This document shows positions 1 to 9,094 of a stretch of 64,000 nucleotides of DNA, one piece after another. The first letter of the stretch is position 1. The number at the start of each line of letters is the position of its first letter. The stretch is from Rhizobium sp. C4 (GTDB lineage Bacteria; Pseudomonadota; Alphaproteobacteria; Rhizobiales; Rhizobiaceae), in assembly GCF_021026315.1 (NCBI RefSeq), contig NZ_JAJNCX010000002.1, positions 248,001 through 312,000 of the forward strand, given 5' to 3'. The notes beneath the pieces are model-generated. The model ran no database searches and was not told where the DNA came from. It worked only from the letters and a program-made list of their open reading frames with translations. The position numbers and the translations under genes were made by a program.

Positions 1-256
1 GAAATGCGTCGATACCGGCTTCGGTCTGACGTTTCGTCTTGACCTCACCCAATTCGGCACCGGTGCAGAAATGCTTGCCTTCGCCGCAGATCAGCACGGA
101 GCGAATGGACGGATCGCTTTCGAAGTCCCGCAAGGCGCGAAGGATGCTTGCATGAACCTCCATCGACAGGCAATTGAAAACGGCGGGTCGCGCCAGTTCC
201 AACACACCTGTGGGGCCGTCTTTCCACACGTTCAACAATTCCTTGATATCAGCCAT
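1..256 (-). CDS. enoyl-CoA hydratase/isomerase family protein, N-terminal part (cut by window edge)
   Basis: Read on the minus strand from the ATG at 256, this gives 85 residues beginning MADIKELLNVWKDGPTGVLE. It contains the crotonase oxyanion-hole region CGEGKHFCTGAELGEV at about residues 57-72. The rest of the gene lies beyond the left edge. Crotonases hydrate, isomerise or cleave acyl-CoA thioesters in the cytoplasm. The gene is divergent from the IclR regulator at 347, with 90 bp between them, which suggests it belongs to the same regulated catabolic cluster. The exact reaction cannot be told because the catalytic half is missing. Confidence 0.8.
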   Translation of the reverse strand, partial: MADIKELLNVWKDGPTGVLELARPAVFNCLSMEVHASILRALRDFESDPSIRSVLICGEGKHFCTGAELGEVKTKRQTEAGIDAF

Positions 257-346
257 GGTCCATTTCCTGCCCTCATTCGTTGCACTATGGTTTTTTGTGC
301 GTTTGGTGTAGGACAAGATCAATGAAGGAGCCTTCGGCATCCCGCG

Positions 347-1168
347 ATGAACACGGACGCGATTTCTTCGCTACAAAAAGTTGACCCGTCGGACGAGGTT
401 TCGTCTCCCCGCTGGATGAACAGGCTGTTGGGGCTTTTCGAGGCTGTCGCGCATGAGCCCGACGGCATTTCCCTCGCTCGGCTCGCGGTGGTTCTGGCAT
501 CGCCGAAGAGCAGTCTCCTGACGCTGCTGCGGCCGCTCGTGGCGCAAGGGTATCTCACCCACAAGGCAGGCAAATACAGCCTCGGTTCGGAAACCTACAG
601 GTTTGCAACCACGATCCTGATGACGCGCAAGTTCAGCAGCCTGATGCGACCCATCATGGAAGATCTGATGAAGGCCTCCGGGGAGACGGTCATTCTGGCC
701 ACCCTCGACAGGTCGGCCGGGGTCATCATTTATCAGGACGTCATCGAAAGTGTTCAATCCATTCGCTACGTGGTTCCCGCCGGAGAAGCGCGGGCGCTCT
801 ATGCGTCAGCCGGCGGACGCCTGATGCTGGCCTACCAGGATGAAGCCTGGCGAGAGGCCTATCTCACGCGAACCGAACTCGTGCCCCTGACCGATCGCAC
901 GCTCACGGACGTGGACGAATTGCGAAAGCTCGTCCTGGATATTCGAAAGACAGGGTACTCGTTCAGTGCCGGTCACGCGGTCTCGGGTGCCGCAGGGGTC
1001 GCCGCACCCATCTTTGACGCCGATGGAACGATTATTGCCGCGCTGTTGCTGGGCGCCCCGGAAGCCCGCGGTCAGGATAACAAGGACGAACTGATCAGGC
1101 TGACGACACTTGCGGCAGCGAGGGCGTCCCGATCGATGGGCTATTCCGAGGAGTTGACGGCGAAATAG
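347..1168 (+). CDS. IclR family transcriptional regulator
   Basis: The protein has 273 residues, the usual IclR length. An N-terminal winged helix lies at about residues 20-75 (LLGLFEAVAHEPDGISLARL onward, with a recognition-helix region around SPKSSLLTLLRPLVAQGYL). An effector-binding domain follows at about 95-270, with the family-like stretch GYSFSAGHAVSGAAGVAAPI. IclR proteins repress or activate catabolic operons in response to a pathway metabolite. The gene lies between two divergent crotonase genes of an acyl-CoA degradation cluster, so it probably controls that cluster. The ribosome-binding site before 347 is weak. An internal ATG at 416 is possible but would cut into the winged-helix region. 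The family call is firm and the ligand unknown. Confidence 0.9.
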   Translation: MNTDAISSLQKVDPSDEVSSPRWMNRLLGLFEAVAHEPDGISLARLAVVLASPKSSLLTLLRPLVAQGYLTHKAGKYSLGSETYRFATTILMTRKFSSLMRPIMEDLMKASGETVILATLDRSAGVIIYQDVIESVQSIRYVVPAGEARALYASAGGRLMLAYQDEAWREAYLTRTELVPLTDRTLTDVDELRKLVLDIRKTGYSFSAGHAVSGAAGVAAPIFDADGTIIAALLLGAPEARGQDNKDELIRLTTLAAARASRSMGYSEELTAK

Positions 1169-1181
1169 CTGCACATGTGTA

Positions 1182-1213
1182 GCCGATGCCTTGCCTTCCG
1201 GCATGGCATCGGC
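1182..1213. terminator. hairpin between convergent genes
   Basis: Arms GCCGATGCC and GGCATCGGC (9 bp) enclose a loop that itself folds (TGCC/GGCA). It lies between the 3' ends of the IclR gene and the convergent crotonase gene, so it could terminate both. There is no long T-run, so termination is inferred. Confidence 0.5.
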
Positions 1214-1225
1214 GGTTCTCGATGA

Positions 1226-2038
1226 TCAGATCGGCGACTGCGTCGGGAACTGAGGCCTGCGCTTCTCATTGAACGACGCCACGCCTTCACGAACTTCCGG
1301 TCCCGTGAATCCGAGGAATTCGAGCGCCAGGGACGCGTCGAAGATCGGGCCGGCCTGACGGAGCCAGTTGTTCAGCGAATACTTCGTCCAGCGGATCGCG
1401 CTGGGCGCCATGTTGGCAAGCTTGGTTGCCGTCTTCAGCGCCGTCTCGTCCAGCACTTCGTCGTCGACAGCAAGCGAGATCAGACCGATCCGTTCGGCCT
1501 CTTCGCCCGACAGCGGGTCGCACAAAAGCAGATAGTATTTTGCCTTGGCAAGGCCGCAAAGCAGCGGCCAGACGATCGCCGCGTGGTCGCCTGCGGCAAC
1601 GCCGAGCTTGGTGTGCCCATCGATGATGCGGGCGGTCTTCGCCGCGATCGAGATATCCGCCAGCATGCCGCAGACGAGACCTGCGCCGACCGCCGGCCCG
1701 CGGATCGCGCTCACGACCGGCTTGGAGCAGTTGATGATATTGTAGACGATGTCGCGCGCTTCTTTCCAGTTCTGCGCCCGCACCTGAAAATCATTCATGA
1801 TGCCGTCGATCATGCTCATTTCACCGCCTGCCGAAAATGCGTCGCCGGCACCGGTGATGATGACGGCGGACACATTGGGGTCGGTGTCCACATCGCGCCA
1901 GATTTCGCCCAGTTCGGCATGCATGAACTGATCGGCGGCATTGAGCTTGCCGGGATTGTTCATGCGGATGCGCAGCACTCTTTCAGCCGGCATGTCGAAA
2001 GTGAGCCTCTTGTAGCGGGAATAGCGTTCGTCGATCAT
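1226..2038 (-). CDS. enoyl-CoA hydratase/isomerase family protein (crotonase)
   Basis: The protein has 270 residues. The start chosen is the ATG at 2038 because GGAGGATTGGA stands directly before it; a longer frame exists upstream but has no ribosome-binding site. Crotonase motifs are the first oxyanion loop [14 protein letters not shown] (about residues 61-74) and the second, [12 protein letters not shown] (about 110-121). The two glutamates of classical enoyl-CoA hydratase are not seen at their expected places (GLVCG and [12 protein letters not shown]), so the reaction need not be simple hydration. The gene is divergent from the acyl-CoA dehydrogenase operon at 2229, with a 190-bp control region between. 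Substrate unknown. Confidence 0.87.
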   Translation of the reverse strand: MIDERYSRYKRLTFDMPAERVLRIRMNNPGKLNAADQFMHAELGEIWRDVDTDPNVSAVIITGAGDAFSAGGEMSMIDGIMNDFQVRAQNWKEARDIVYNIINCSKPVVSAIRGPAVGAGLVCGMLADISIAAKTARIIDGHTKLGVAAGDHAAIVWPLLCGLAKAKYYLLLCDPLSGEEAERIGLISLAVDDEVLDETALKTATKLANMAPSAIRWTKYSLNNWLRQAGPIFDASLALEFLGFTGPEVREGVASFNEKRRPQFPTQSPI

Positions 2039-2228
2039 TCCAATCCTCCGGTTCCGACGTGCAAGTTCATTCTGCAAACATTCTTTATCGCAAGCGGGCA
2101 GAACGCCCGTGCCCGTGCGACCCGAAACCGCATATGTGATGCTTGGCAAAACATTGCCTGCCGTTACTTTGCCAGAATGCGCCGCGGCGATATTGGCTGA
2201 TAAGCGCAGAGACAGGGACGGAGCACCG

Positions 2229-3431
2229 ATGGATCTTTCCTACACACCAGCCGAACTTGAATTCCGGGAGGAAGTCCGGGCGTTTATTCGCGACAACCTG
2301 CCCGAATCCATCCGCGCCAAGGCGGGCCTTTCGGCCAATTACCATGGGCAGGACGTGCGGACCTGGCACAGGATCTTGAACGACAGGGGATGGGCAGCCT
2401 CGCATTGGCCGGTCGAATATGGCGGACCGGGCTGGAGCGCCGTTCAGCGCTATATTTTCATGGAGGAGCTTCTTCAGGCTCCGGCGCCCGAGCCGCTGTC
2501 CTTCAACATCAACATGGTTGGCCCGGTGATCTACACATTCGGCTCCGCCGAGCAGAAGGCGCATTTCCTGCCGAAGATCCGCAGCCTCGACTACTGGTTC
2601 TGCCAGGGCTTTTCGGAGCCGGGCGCGGGGTCGGATCTCGCATCGCTCAGGACCGCCGCAGTGCGCGACGGCGACGACTATGTGATCAACGGCCAGAAGA
2701 TCTGGACCTCGACGGCCCATGAGGCCGACTGGATGTTCTGCCTGGCACGTACCGACGCGACGGCGAAGAAGCAGGAAGGGATTTCCTTCATCCTCATCGA
2801 CATGGCGACCCCCGGCATCACCGTGCGCCCGATCATCACCATTGATGGCGAGCATCATACGAACGAGGTGTTCTTCGACAACGTCCGCGTCCCCGTGACA
2901 AACCGCGTGGGCGAGGAAAACAAGGGCTGGGACTATGCCAAGTTTCTGCTCGGCAACGAGCGGACGGGGATTGCCCGCGTGGGGCTTTCCAAGGGACGCC
3001 TGCAGCGTGCGCGCCGGCTGGCCGAACTCTCCGAGGCTCTGGACGGCAAATTGTCCGACGATCCTTTTTTCCGTCGGCGCTGCATCGAACTGGAGATCGA
3101 ACTGAAGGCCCTGGAGATCACGGCCCTACGGATCATCGACCGTCAGCGCAAGCGCAATGACGGCAAGCCTGATCCCGCGTCCTCCATCCTCAAGCTGCGC
3201 GGCGCTGAAACACAACAGTTCTCGGCGGAACTGGTTGCCGAAGTGGCCGGCCCGCTGGGGCTTGCCCAGACACACGGGGGACATGTCCCCTGGCAGGAAT
3301 TTGACGAAGCGGATTTGACTGCCGTGCTCGGCGCGGTTCCGAACTATTTCTACTCGCGCGCGGCGACCATCTATGGCGGTGCCAGCGAGATCCAGAAAAA
3401 CATCATCTCCAAAGCGATCCTCGGTCTCTGA
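2229..3431 (+). CDS. acyl-CoA dehydrogenase, pimeloyl-CoA dehydrogenase large-subunit (PimC) type
   Basis: The protein has 400 residues and starts MDLSYTPAEL; an in-frame extension upstream lacks family similarity. It carries the flavin/substrate motif QGFSEPGAGSDLASL (about 126-140), the segment INGQKIWTSTAHEADWMFCL, and LLGNERTGIARVG (about 240-252). Glu244 in that last segment sits where IVD/LCAD-type enzymes keep the catalytic base, while the MCAD-type position reads IYGGASEIQ, without Glu. The overall sequence resembles PimC of Rhodopseudomonas as I recall it. It is followed one base later by a second, smaller dehydrogenase, the PimC/PimD arrangement of a heteromeric FAD enzyme that desaturates an acyl-CoA. 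Electrons probably go to the ETF encoded at 5466-7169. Substrate inferred only as a dicarboxyl, branched or cyclic acyl-CoA. Confidence 0.9.
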   Translation: MDLSYTPAELEFREEVRAFIRDNLPESIRAKAGLSANYHGQDVRTWHRILNDRGWAASHWPVEYGGPGWSAVQRYIFMEELLQAPAPEPLSFNINMVGPVIYTFGSAEQKAHFLPKIRSLDYWFCQGFSEPGAGSDLASLRTAAVRDGDDYVINGQKIWTSTAHEADWMFCLARTDATAKKQEGISFILIDMATPGITVRPIITIDGEHHTNEVFFDNVRVPVTNRVGEENKGWDYAKFLLGNERTGIARVGLSKGRLQRARRLAELSEALDGKLSDDPFFRRRCIELEIELKALEITALRIIDRQRKRNDGKPDPASSILKLRGAETQQFSAELVAEVAGPLGLAQTHGGHVPWQEFDEADLTAVLGAVPNYFYSRAATIYGGASEIQKNIISKAILGL

Positions 3432-3432
3432 T

Positions 3433-4572
3433 ATGGATTTTGAACTCTCATCCGAACAGTCGATGCTGAAGGACGGCGTCGATCGATTTATGGCCCAGCG
3501 CTACAGCCAGGACGCGCGGGGGCGGTTCATGGCCGAGCCGGAAGGCTGGAGCCGGGACAATTGGCGGCAATTTGCCGACATGGGGCTGCTCGGCGTCGGC
3601 TTCGACGAGGCGCTTGGCGGTTTCGGCGGCTCCATGGTCGACACGATGATCGTCACCGAAGCCTTCGGCCAAGGCCTCGTCGTCGAGCCCTATATCGGCA
3701 GTGCGGTTCTGGCCGGTGGCATTCTTCGCCATTCCGAGTTCGCCGGCCGCGAAGACATCGTGGCAGACTTCGTGCAAGGCGCGCGCATTCTGGCGCTGGC
3801 GCACGAGGAAGAGGGCGCGCGCTACCTGCTGTCGCATGTCTCGACGACGGCGCGTCAGGTCGGCGACCGCTATGTGCTGGACGGCCGCAAGGTGAACGTG
3901 ATTGCCGGCGACAGCGCCGATATCCTGTTCGTGACGGCCCGCGTCTCCGGCAGTGTCCGCGACGAGAAGGGCATCTCGATCTTCGCCGTGCCGAAAGATC
4001 ATCCGGGCGTGACGATCGAGCCCTATCTCGGTATCGACGGGTCTCGCCATGCGGCAATCACGTTTGCTGCAGCGGAGATCCCGGCAACAGCGGTGATTGG
4101 CCAGCCCGGTCACGGTTTCGCGATTGTCGAGCGGGCTATTGGCGATGGCATTGCCGCAGTCTGCGGCGAGGCCGTTGGTCTCATGGATGCCATGCTCAAG
4201 ACAGTTGTCGAATATCTGAAGACCCGCAACCAGTTTGGCGGGCCGCTCGGACGGTTCCAGGCCTTGCAGCACAGGGCAGCGGACATGTATGTGGCGACAG
4301 AACAGGCGCGCAGCATGGCGATCTATGCGGCGATGATGACCTCGGATGCGAACGATCTCGAACGGCGCCGGGCCATGTCCTTCGCAAAGGTGCAGATCGG
4401 CAAATCGCTGCATTTCGTCGGCCAGCAGGCCGTCCAGCTCTCCGGTGGCATCGGCGTGACGGACGAATATATCGTCGGTCAACAATTCAAGCGATCGACC
4501 GCTCTTGAGCGGCAATTCGGCGATGTCGATCACCATCTCTCACTGATCGATCATCTCGATCGCCGCCGCTAA
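3433..4572 (+). CDS. acyl-CoA dehydrogenase, PimD-like small subunit
   Basis: The protein has 379 residues and starts MDFELSSEQS at an ATG one base after the stop of the previous gene; an in-frame extension would overlap that gene. Acyl-CoA dehydrogenase features are the N-terminal helical domain, FDEALGGFGGSMVDTMIVTE, the helical FAD-contact segment RNQFGGPLGRFQALQHRAAD (about 270-290) and QLSGGIGVTDEY. No glutamate matching the base of the large subunit is evident (the region reads RAIGDGIAAVCGE), which fits a non-catalytic or FAD-holding partner as in other heteromeric dehydrogenases. It is probably translated with its neighbour and assembled with it. Confidence 0.88.
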   Translation: MDFELSSEQSMLKDGVDRFMAQRYSQDARGRFMAEPEGWSRDNWRQFADMGLLGVGFDEALGGFGGSMVDTMIVTEAFGQGLVVEPYIGSAVLAGGILRHSEFAGREDIVADFVQGARILALAHEEEGARYLLSHVSTTARQVGDRYVLDGRKVNVIAGDSADILFVTARVSGSVRDEKGISIFAVPKDHPGVTIEPYLGIDGSRHAAITFAAAEIPATAVIGQPGHGFAIVERAIGDGIAAVCGEAVGLMDAMLKTVVEYLKTRNQFGGPLGRFQALQHRAADMYVATEQARSMAIYAAMMTSDANDLERRRAMSFAKVQIGKSLHFVGQQAVQLSGGIGVTDEYIVGQQFKRSTALERQFGDVDHHLSLIDHLDRRR

Positions 4573-4593
4573 GCGCAGGAAATGAGGCATTCC

Positions 4594-5442
4594 ATGTTTG
4601 ATCCCAGCCTTCTCAAGGGCAAGAAAATTCTGATCACCGGCGGCGGTTCCGGGCTTGGCAAGAGCTTCGGCGGGCGCATGGCGGAGCTTGGTGCCGAAAT
4701 TGCGATCTGCGGTCGACGCGCCGAGGTGCTGGAAGCAACGGCGGATGAGTTTCGCAAGGCGCATGGCGCGACGGTGACAACGCATATTTGCGACGTCAGG
4801 GATGCGGCAGCGGTTGACGCCATGTTCGATGCCATCTGGAAGGACGGGCCGCTGGATGGCCTGATCAACAATGCCGCCGGTAATTTTATCGCCCGGACGG
4901 AAACGCTTTCGCCACGGGCGATCGACTCCGTTCTGAACATCGTTCTGCACGGGACGTTCTACTGCACGGTTGCCGCCGGCAAGCGTTGGATCGCCGATAA
5001 GCGGCCGGGTACGGTTCTCAGCATCGTTTCGGCTGCGGCAAACGCGGGCCGGGCCTTCACCGTTCCGTCTGCCAGCGCCAAGGCCGGCGTTCTGGCCATG
5101 ATGAAGAGCCTTGCGGTGGAATGGGGTCCGCACGGCATCCGCACGGTTGCCGTTTCGCCGGGGCTGTTCCCAACCAAGGGCGCCTGGGAAAACCTCTATC
5201 CCGAGGGCTCCAAGGCTGCGCCCGAGGAAATGGAAGTTCCTCTGCGTCGCGTCGGCGACCACATCGAAATCTCCAATCTTGTCTCCTACCTCATGTCGGA
5301 CATGGGCGCTTATATCAACGGTGAATGCATCACCATCGATGGCGGCCGCGACCTGCAGAACGGCGGCGGGGCCGGCGTGATCGGTCTCTTCGACTGGACG
5401 CCAGAGCGTTGGGCCGAGTTCAAGTCGGGCAAGAAAAGCTAA
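4594..5442 (+). CDS. SDR family oxidoreductase, 2,4-dienoyl-CoA reductase-like
   Basis: The protein has 282 residues. The ATG at 4594 is preferred over 4582 because TGAGG lies eight bases before it. The nucleotide motif is TGGGSGLGKSFGG (about 15-27), INNAAGNFI (91-99) is characteristic of 2,4-dienoyl-CoA reductases, and VPSASAKAGV (157-166) gives Ser159 and Lys163 of the family's SxxxK. The separate tyrosine of the mammalian enzyme, expected near residue 148, appears to be alanine here. 2,4-Dienoyl-CoA reductase uses NADPH to remove conjugated double bases during oxidation of unsaturated acyl-CoAs, which suits an operon with acyl-CoA dehydrogenases and crotonases. It lies 21 bp after the small dehydrogenase subunit. 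Confidence 0.85.
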   Translation: MFDPSLLKGKKILITGGGSGLGKSFGGRMAELGAEIAICGRRAEVLEATADEFRKAHGATVTTHICDVRDAAAVDAMFDAIWKDGPLDGLINNAAGNFIARTETLSPRAIDSVLNIVLHGTFYCTVAAGKRWIADKRPGTVLSIVSAAANAGRAFTVPSASAKAGVLAMMKSLAVEWGPHGIRTVAVSPGLFPTKGAWENLYPEGSKAAPEEMEVPLRRVGDHIEISNLVSYLMSDMGAYINGECITIDGGRDLQNGGGAGVIGLFDWTPERWAEFKSGKKS

Positions 5443-5465
5443 CATAGACAATCAGGATGCATGCC

Positions 5466-6212
5466 ATGAAAATCCTCGTCCCCGTCAAACGTGTCGTCGA
5501 TTACAACGTCAAGATTCGCGTCAAGGCCGATGGCAGCGGCGTTGAACTTGCCAATGTGAAGATGTCGATGAACCCGTTCGACGAAATTTCCGTTGAAGAG
5601 GCGCTTCGTCTGAAGGAAGCCGGCAAGGCCGATGAGGTGGTTGTCGTGTCGATCGGGCCGGCCAAGGCGGAGGAGACGCTGAGAACCGCGCTTGCCATGG
5701 GAGCTGACCGCGCGATCCTCGTCGAAACCGATGAAATTGTCGAGCCGCTGGCGGTCGCCAAAATCCTGAGAGCGATCGCCGCCGAGGAACAGCCGGGCCT
5801 CATCATTGTCGGCAAGCAGGCCATTGACGACGACAGCAACCAGACAGGCCAGATGCTGGCCGCTTTGCTCGGATCTGCCCAGGCGACGTTCGCTTCAAAG
5901 ATCGAGCTGGACGGGACGTCTGCCAAGGTTACGCGCGAAGTTGATGGCGGTTTGCAGACGATCGAGATCAAGCTTCCGGCGGTGATTACCTCGGACCTGC
6001 GCCTCAACGAGCCGCGTTATGCCTCCCTGCCGAACATCATGAAGGCCAAGAAGAAGCCCCTCGACCGGAAGACCCCGGCGGATCTGGGTGTCGATACAGC
6101 CGGCCGCCTGAAGGTTCTGAAAACCGAAGAGCCCGGCGGACGCAAGGCCGGCATCAAGGTCAAGAGCGTTGAAGAACTGGTCGGCGCGCTGAAAAGCGCC
6201 GGCGTGCTTTGA
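5466..6212 (+). CDS. etfB: electron transfer flavoprotein beta subunit
   Basis: The protein has 248 residues and starts [24 protein letters not shown] eight bases before the ATG at 5466 supports that start over 5457. The family shows in the N-terminal [12 protein letters not shown], the AMP/FAD-handling loop region [14 protein letters not shown], and [20 protein letters not shown]. With EtfA it forms the soluble FAD protein that carries electrons from acyl-CoA dehydrogenases to ETF-ubiquinone oxidoreductase. Its place directly behind the PimC/PimD-like pair suggests a dedicated ETF for this pathway, additional to any housekeeping copy. Confidence 0.96.
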   Translation: MKILVPVKRVVDYNVKIRVKADGSGVELANVKMSMNPFDEISVEEALRLKEAGKADEVVVVSIGPAKAEETLRTALAMGADRAILVETDEIVEPLAVAKILRAIAAEEQPGLIIVGKQAIDDDSNQTGQMLAALLGSAQATFASKIELDGTSAKVTREVDGGLQTIEIKLPAVITSDLRLNEPRYASLPNIMKAKKKPLDRKTPADLGVDTAGRLKVLKTEEPGGRKAGIKVKSVEELVGALKSAGVL

Positions 6213-6239
6213 TTTTCAAGAGACAGGACGTTTCAAGAT

Positions 6240-7169
6240 ATGGCTATTCTTCTTCTCGCCGAACATGACAAGTCGGGCCTCAACGACCAGACAGCCAAGG
6301 CGTTGAGCGCCGCCAGCCAGATCGGCGGCGATGTTCATGTTCTCGTCGCGGGCTCGGGCGTCAAGGCTGCAGCGGATTCGGCGGCCAAACTCGCTGGCGT
6401 TTCCAAGGTTCTGGTCGCTGACGACGCATCGCTTGGCGCCAATCTCGCGGAACCTCTCGCGGCTCTCATCGTCTCGCTGGCTAGTGCCTATGATGTTGTC
6501 ATTGCGCCTGCGACCGTTTCTGCCAAGAACGTGATGCCGCGCGTTGCGGCACTGCTCGATGTCGCGCAGATTTCGGAAATCATCGAAGTCCTGTCTGCAG
6601 ATACGTTCAAACGGCCGATCTATGCCGGCAATGCCATCCAGACGGTCCAGTCGACGGATGCGAAGAAAGTGATCACCGTGCGCACCGCCTCGTTTGCCGC
6701 AGCGGGGCAGGGCGGTGTAGCGCATCTCGAAGACGTCTCGCCGGCAGCCGACCCGTTGCTCTCGTCTTTCGTTTCCGAGGCCCTTGCAGTGTCGGAACGC
6801 CCCGAACTCGCGTCTGCCAAGATCATCGTTTCCGGCGGGCGGGCTCTGGGCTCCTCGGAGAAGTTCAAGGAATTCATTCTCCCCGTGGCCGACAAGCTCG
6901 GTGCGGCCGTTGGCGCTTCGCGCGCGGCGGTCGATGCAGGCTATGCACCCAATGACTGGCAGGTCGGCCAGACGGGCAAGGTGGTGGCTCCGCAGCTTTA
7001 TGTGGCCGTGGGCATCTCCGGTGCCATCCAGCATCTGGCGGGCATGAAGGACTCCAAGATCATCGTTGCCATCAACAAGGACGAGGAAGCGCCGATCTTC
7101 CAGGTTGCCGATTTCGGGCTTGTGGGAGACCTGTTTGACATCCTGCCGCAGCTGGAAAAGGCGCTTTAG
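6240..7169 (+). CDS. etfA: electron transfer flavoprotein alpha subunit
   Basis: The protein has 309 residues, standard length. The C-terminal FAD-binding domain is clear: [15 protein letters not shown], then [38 protein letters not shown] and [20 protein letters not shown]. It starts 27 bp after etfB, completing the pair. It binds the FAD that is reduced by the neighbouring acyl-CoA dehydrogenases. All conserved blocks are intact, so the protein should be functional. Confidence 0.97.
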   Translation: MAILLLAEHDKSGLNDQTAKALSAASQIGGDVHVLVAGSGVKAAADSAAKLAGVSKVLVADDASLGANLAEPLAALIVSLASAYDVVIAPATVSAKNVMPRVAALLDVAQISEIIEVLSADTFKRPIYAGNAIQTVQSTDAKKVITVRTASFAAAGQGGVAHLEDVSPAADPLLSSFVSEALAVSERPELASAKIIVSGGRALGSSEKFKEFILPVADKLGAAVGASRAAVDAGYAPNDWQVGQTGKVVAPQLYVAVGISGAIQHLAGMKDSKIIVAINKDEEAPIFQVADFGLVGDLFDILPQLEKAL

Positions 7170-7178
7170 GCCGGTTCG

Positions 7179-8036
7179 ATGCAGAGCCCCGACCCACGCA
7201 TCGCCGAGATAGACGCTCTCGCCCGCCACGCGGTTACGGAGACCGGTTCCGGACCCATGGTTTGGCGGATCTGGGGGAAGGGGCCTGCGGTCGTGCTGCT
7301 GCATGGCGGCCATGGATCCTGGATGCACTGGATCCGCAACATCCCGGAGCTTTCGAAACACCACACCGTCTATATTCCCAATCTCCCCGGCATGGGGGGA
7401 TCGGTGGCCGTTGGCAGGACGATGGAGCAGATTGCCGCCGCCGTCATCGCGGGTGTCGAGCAATTGCGCATTCCCGCACCCTATGCGCTGGGCGGTTTTT
7501 CCTTCGGCTCGGTCGTGGCTGCCTATATGCTGGATGCGCATCGCGATCGCATCAATCATCTGGTTCTCGTCGGTACAGCCGGGCTTGGCAAAGTCGACCT
7601 GGTGACGAGTTCGCTGAAGCACTGGCGGGAGATATCCGACCCCGTGGAGCGGCGCGCGATCCACGCCTTCAATCTTTCAAAGCTGATGCTTTTCAAACCT
7701 GAAAGCATCGATGCGCTGGCGGTCGATATCCAGACGGACAATGCGGAGCAGACGATCGTCAACAACCGCAAGGCCGCGATGGAGGCGAATACCGCCGCCG
7801 TTCTCGACCGTCACCCGGCTCTGCCGATCACCGCGATCTGGGGACAGGAGGACGCGCTTGTGCGCCGTCATCTCGAAGAGAGAATTACCTTTCTCTCCGC
7901 CCGCCATCCGCCCGGTCAGACCCATGTCATCCCGGGCGTTGGCCATTGGGTCCAGTTCGAGGCGGCAGGCGCGGTCAATGCGATCCTGATCGACGCGTTG
8001 CGGCAGACAAGTGGTGCTCCGCACCCGACCGTCTAG
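7179..8036 (+). CDS. alpha/beta hydrolase
   Basis: The protein has 285 residues. The fold is shown by the oxyanion region LLHGGHGSWMHW (about 40-51), the nucleophile elbow GGFSFGS with Ser108, the acid region ITAIWGQEDAL with Asp225, and PGVGHWVQFE with His256. The complete triad predicts a cytoplasmic hydrolase. The gene lies nine bases after etfA, last in the dehydrogenase/ETF operon. In such a place it could open a ring product (C-C hydrolase), act as a thioesterase or release the acid from an ester. I cannot tell which. No signal peptide. Confidence 0.85.
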   Translation: MQSPDPRIAEIDALARHAVTETGSGPMVWRIWGKGPAVVLLHGGHGSWMHWIRNIPELSKHHTVYIPNLPGMGGSVAVGRTMEQIAAAVIAGVEQLRIPAPYALGGFSFGSVVAAYMLDAHRDRINHLVLVGTAGLGKVDLVTSSLKHWREISDPVERRAIHAFNLSKLMLFKPESIDALAVDIQTDNAEQTIVNNRKAAMEANTAAVLDRHPALPITAIWGQEDALVRRHLEERITFLSARHPPGQTHVIPGVGHWVQFEAAGAVNAILIDALRQTSGAPHPTV

Positions 8037-8121
8037 GACTTCACGGATGTGGACGCGGAAAGCGACATCCCACCGCTCTTCTTGAACTGGCGCGATGTCT
8101 CTCTCCTGCGATCAATGGCGT

Positions 8122-8910
8122 TCAGCGCCCTTTGAAGGCAGGCTTTCGCTTCTCGGCAAAGGCTTTCAGGGCCTCCACATGGTCCTCGCTCGTCGCCAGA
8201 CGGATCTGATGGAAGGCTTCGAGGTCGAGGACCTCATCCAGCGTGCCGGTTTCGGCGGCACGGAAATTGCGCTTGATATAGCCATGCGCCAGCAAGGCGC
8301 CATCTGCGAAGGTGCGCGCAAAAGCCAAGGTTTCGGCGCCAAGATCATCGTCTTCCACGATCTTCGAGACGAGGCCGAGGTCGTGCGCCCGTTCGGCGGT
8401 CAGCTTTTCGGAAGTCAGGTAGAGTTCCTTGGCCTTTGACGGTCCCAGAAGACGGGTGAGGAAATAGGTTCCGCCAAAGTCTCCCGCGAAGCCGACCGTC
8501 ACGAAACTGGTCAGAAATTTGGAGGATCGGCCGGCGATGCGGAAGTCGCAGGCGAGCGCCAGCGCGAAACCGGCACCCGCTGCGGCGCCATTCACCATGG
8601 CAATGGTGATCTTGGGGAACTCGTAAAGTGTTTTGACAAGCTCGTGCCGCCGCCGCAGCAGCTCGACGCGCTCTTCATATCCGAGTTCGCTCTTGTTGCC
8701 CTTCATCCCCTTCACGTCGCCGCCGGAGCAGAACGCGCGGCCAGCACCTGTGATGATGACGGCCCCGACTTCCGGATCGGTCGCGATTCTCTTCAGATCG
8801 TCCGTCAGTCCGAAGATCATGTCGTCGCTCAGCGCGTTCAGGCTTTCGGGACGGTTCAGCGTGATGGTGGCGATGCCGTCCTTCTTCGCGACGGTGTAGT
8901 GGTCGGTCAT
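8122..8910 (-). CDS. enoyl-CoA hydratase/isomerase family protein with PaaG-like Asp
   Basis: The protein has 262 residues. Oxyanion loops are ITGAGRAFCSGGDV (about 53-66) and NGAAAGAGFALALACDF (about 107-123). Compared with rat-type enoyl-CoA hydratase both catalytic glutamates are absent (GFALAL in place of GCELAM, and SFVTVG in place of PEILIG). An aspartate in GFAGDFGGTYFL lines up with that of PaaG-type isomerases and 4-chlorobenzoyl-CoA dehalogenase. An isomerase acting on double bonds is therefore more likely than a hydratase. The gene is convergent with the plus-strand operon and divergent from the SDR at 9095. Confidence 0.87.
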   Translation of the reverse strand: MTDHYTVAKKDGIATITLNRPESLNALSDDMIFGLTDDLKRIATDPEVGAVIITGAGRAFCSGGDVKGMKGNKSELGYEERVELLRRRHELVKTLYEFPKITIAMVNGAAAGAGFALALACDFRIAGRSSKFLTSFVTVGFAGDFGGTYFLTRLLGPSKAKELYLTSEKLTAERAHDLGLVSKIVEDDDLGAETLAFARTFADGALLAHGYIKRNFRAAETGTLDEVLDLEAFHQIRLATSEDHVEALKAFAEKRKPAFKGR

Positions 8911-9094
8911 GGTGTTCCTCCTGTTCGAGCCGCATTCTAGCGAAGTCGAAACATTGGCTCGAAGCCTCCCGCGGGAGCCAACATGTATGCGTCGTTGATC
9001 CGCCGGTGGATGGACAAGACGATAGCTGCGCGCCAGAAAAGCAGCAACGTTCCAGGCGGATTGTGCCGGGAATCAAAATTCGAGGAGAGCAGAC

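Noticed and set aside
6216-7664. 482-codon minus-strand open frame opposite etfA and the hydrolase
   Set aside because: Antisense to two genes with intact motifs; its translation is Arg/His/Asp-rich without domain features.
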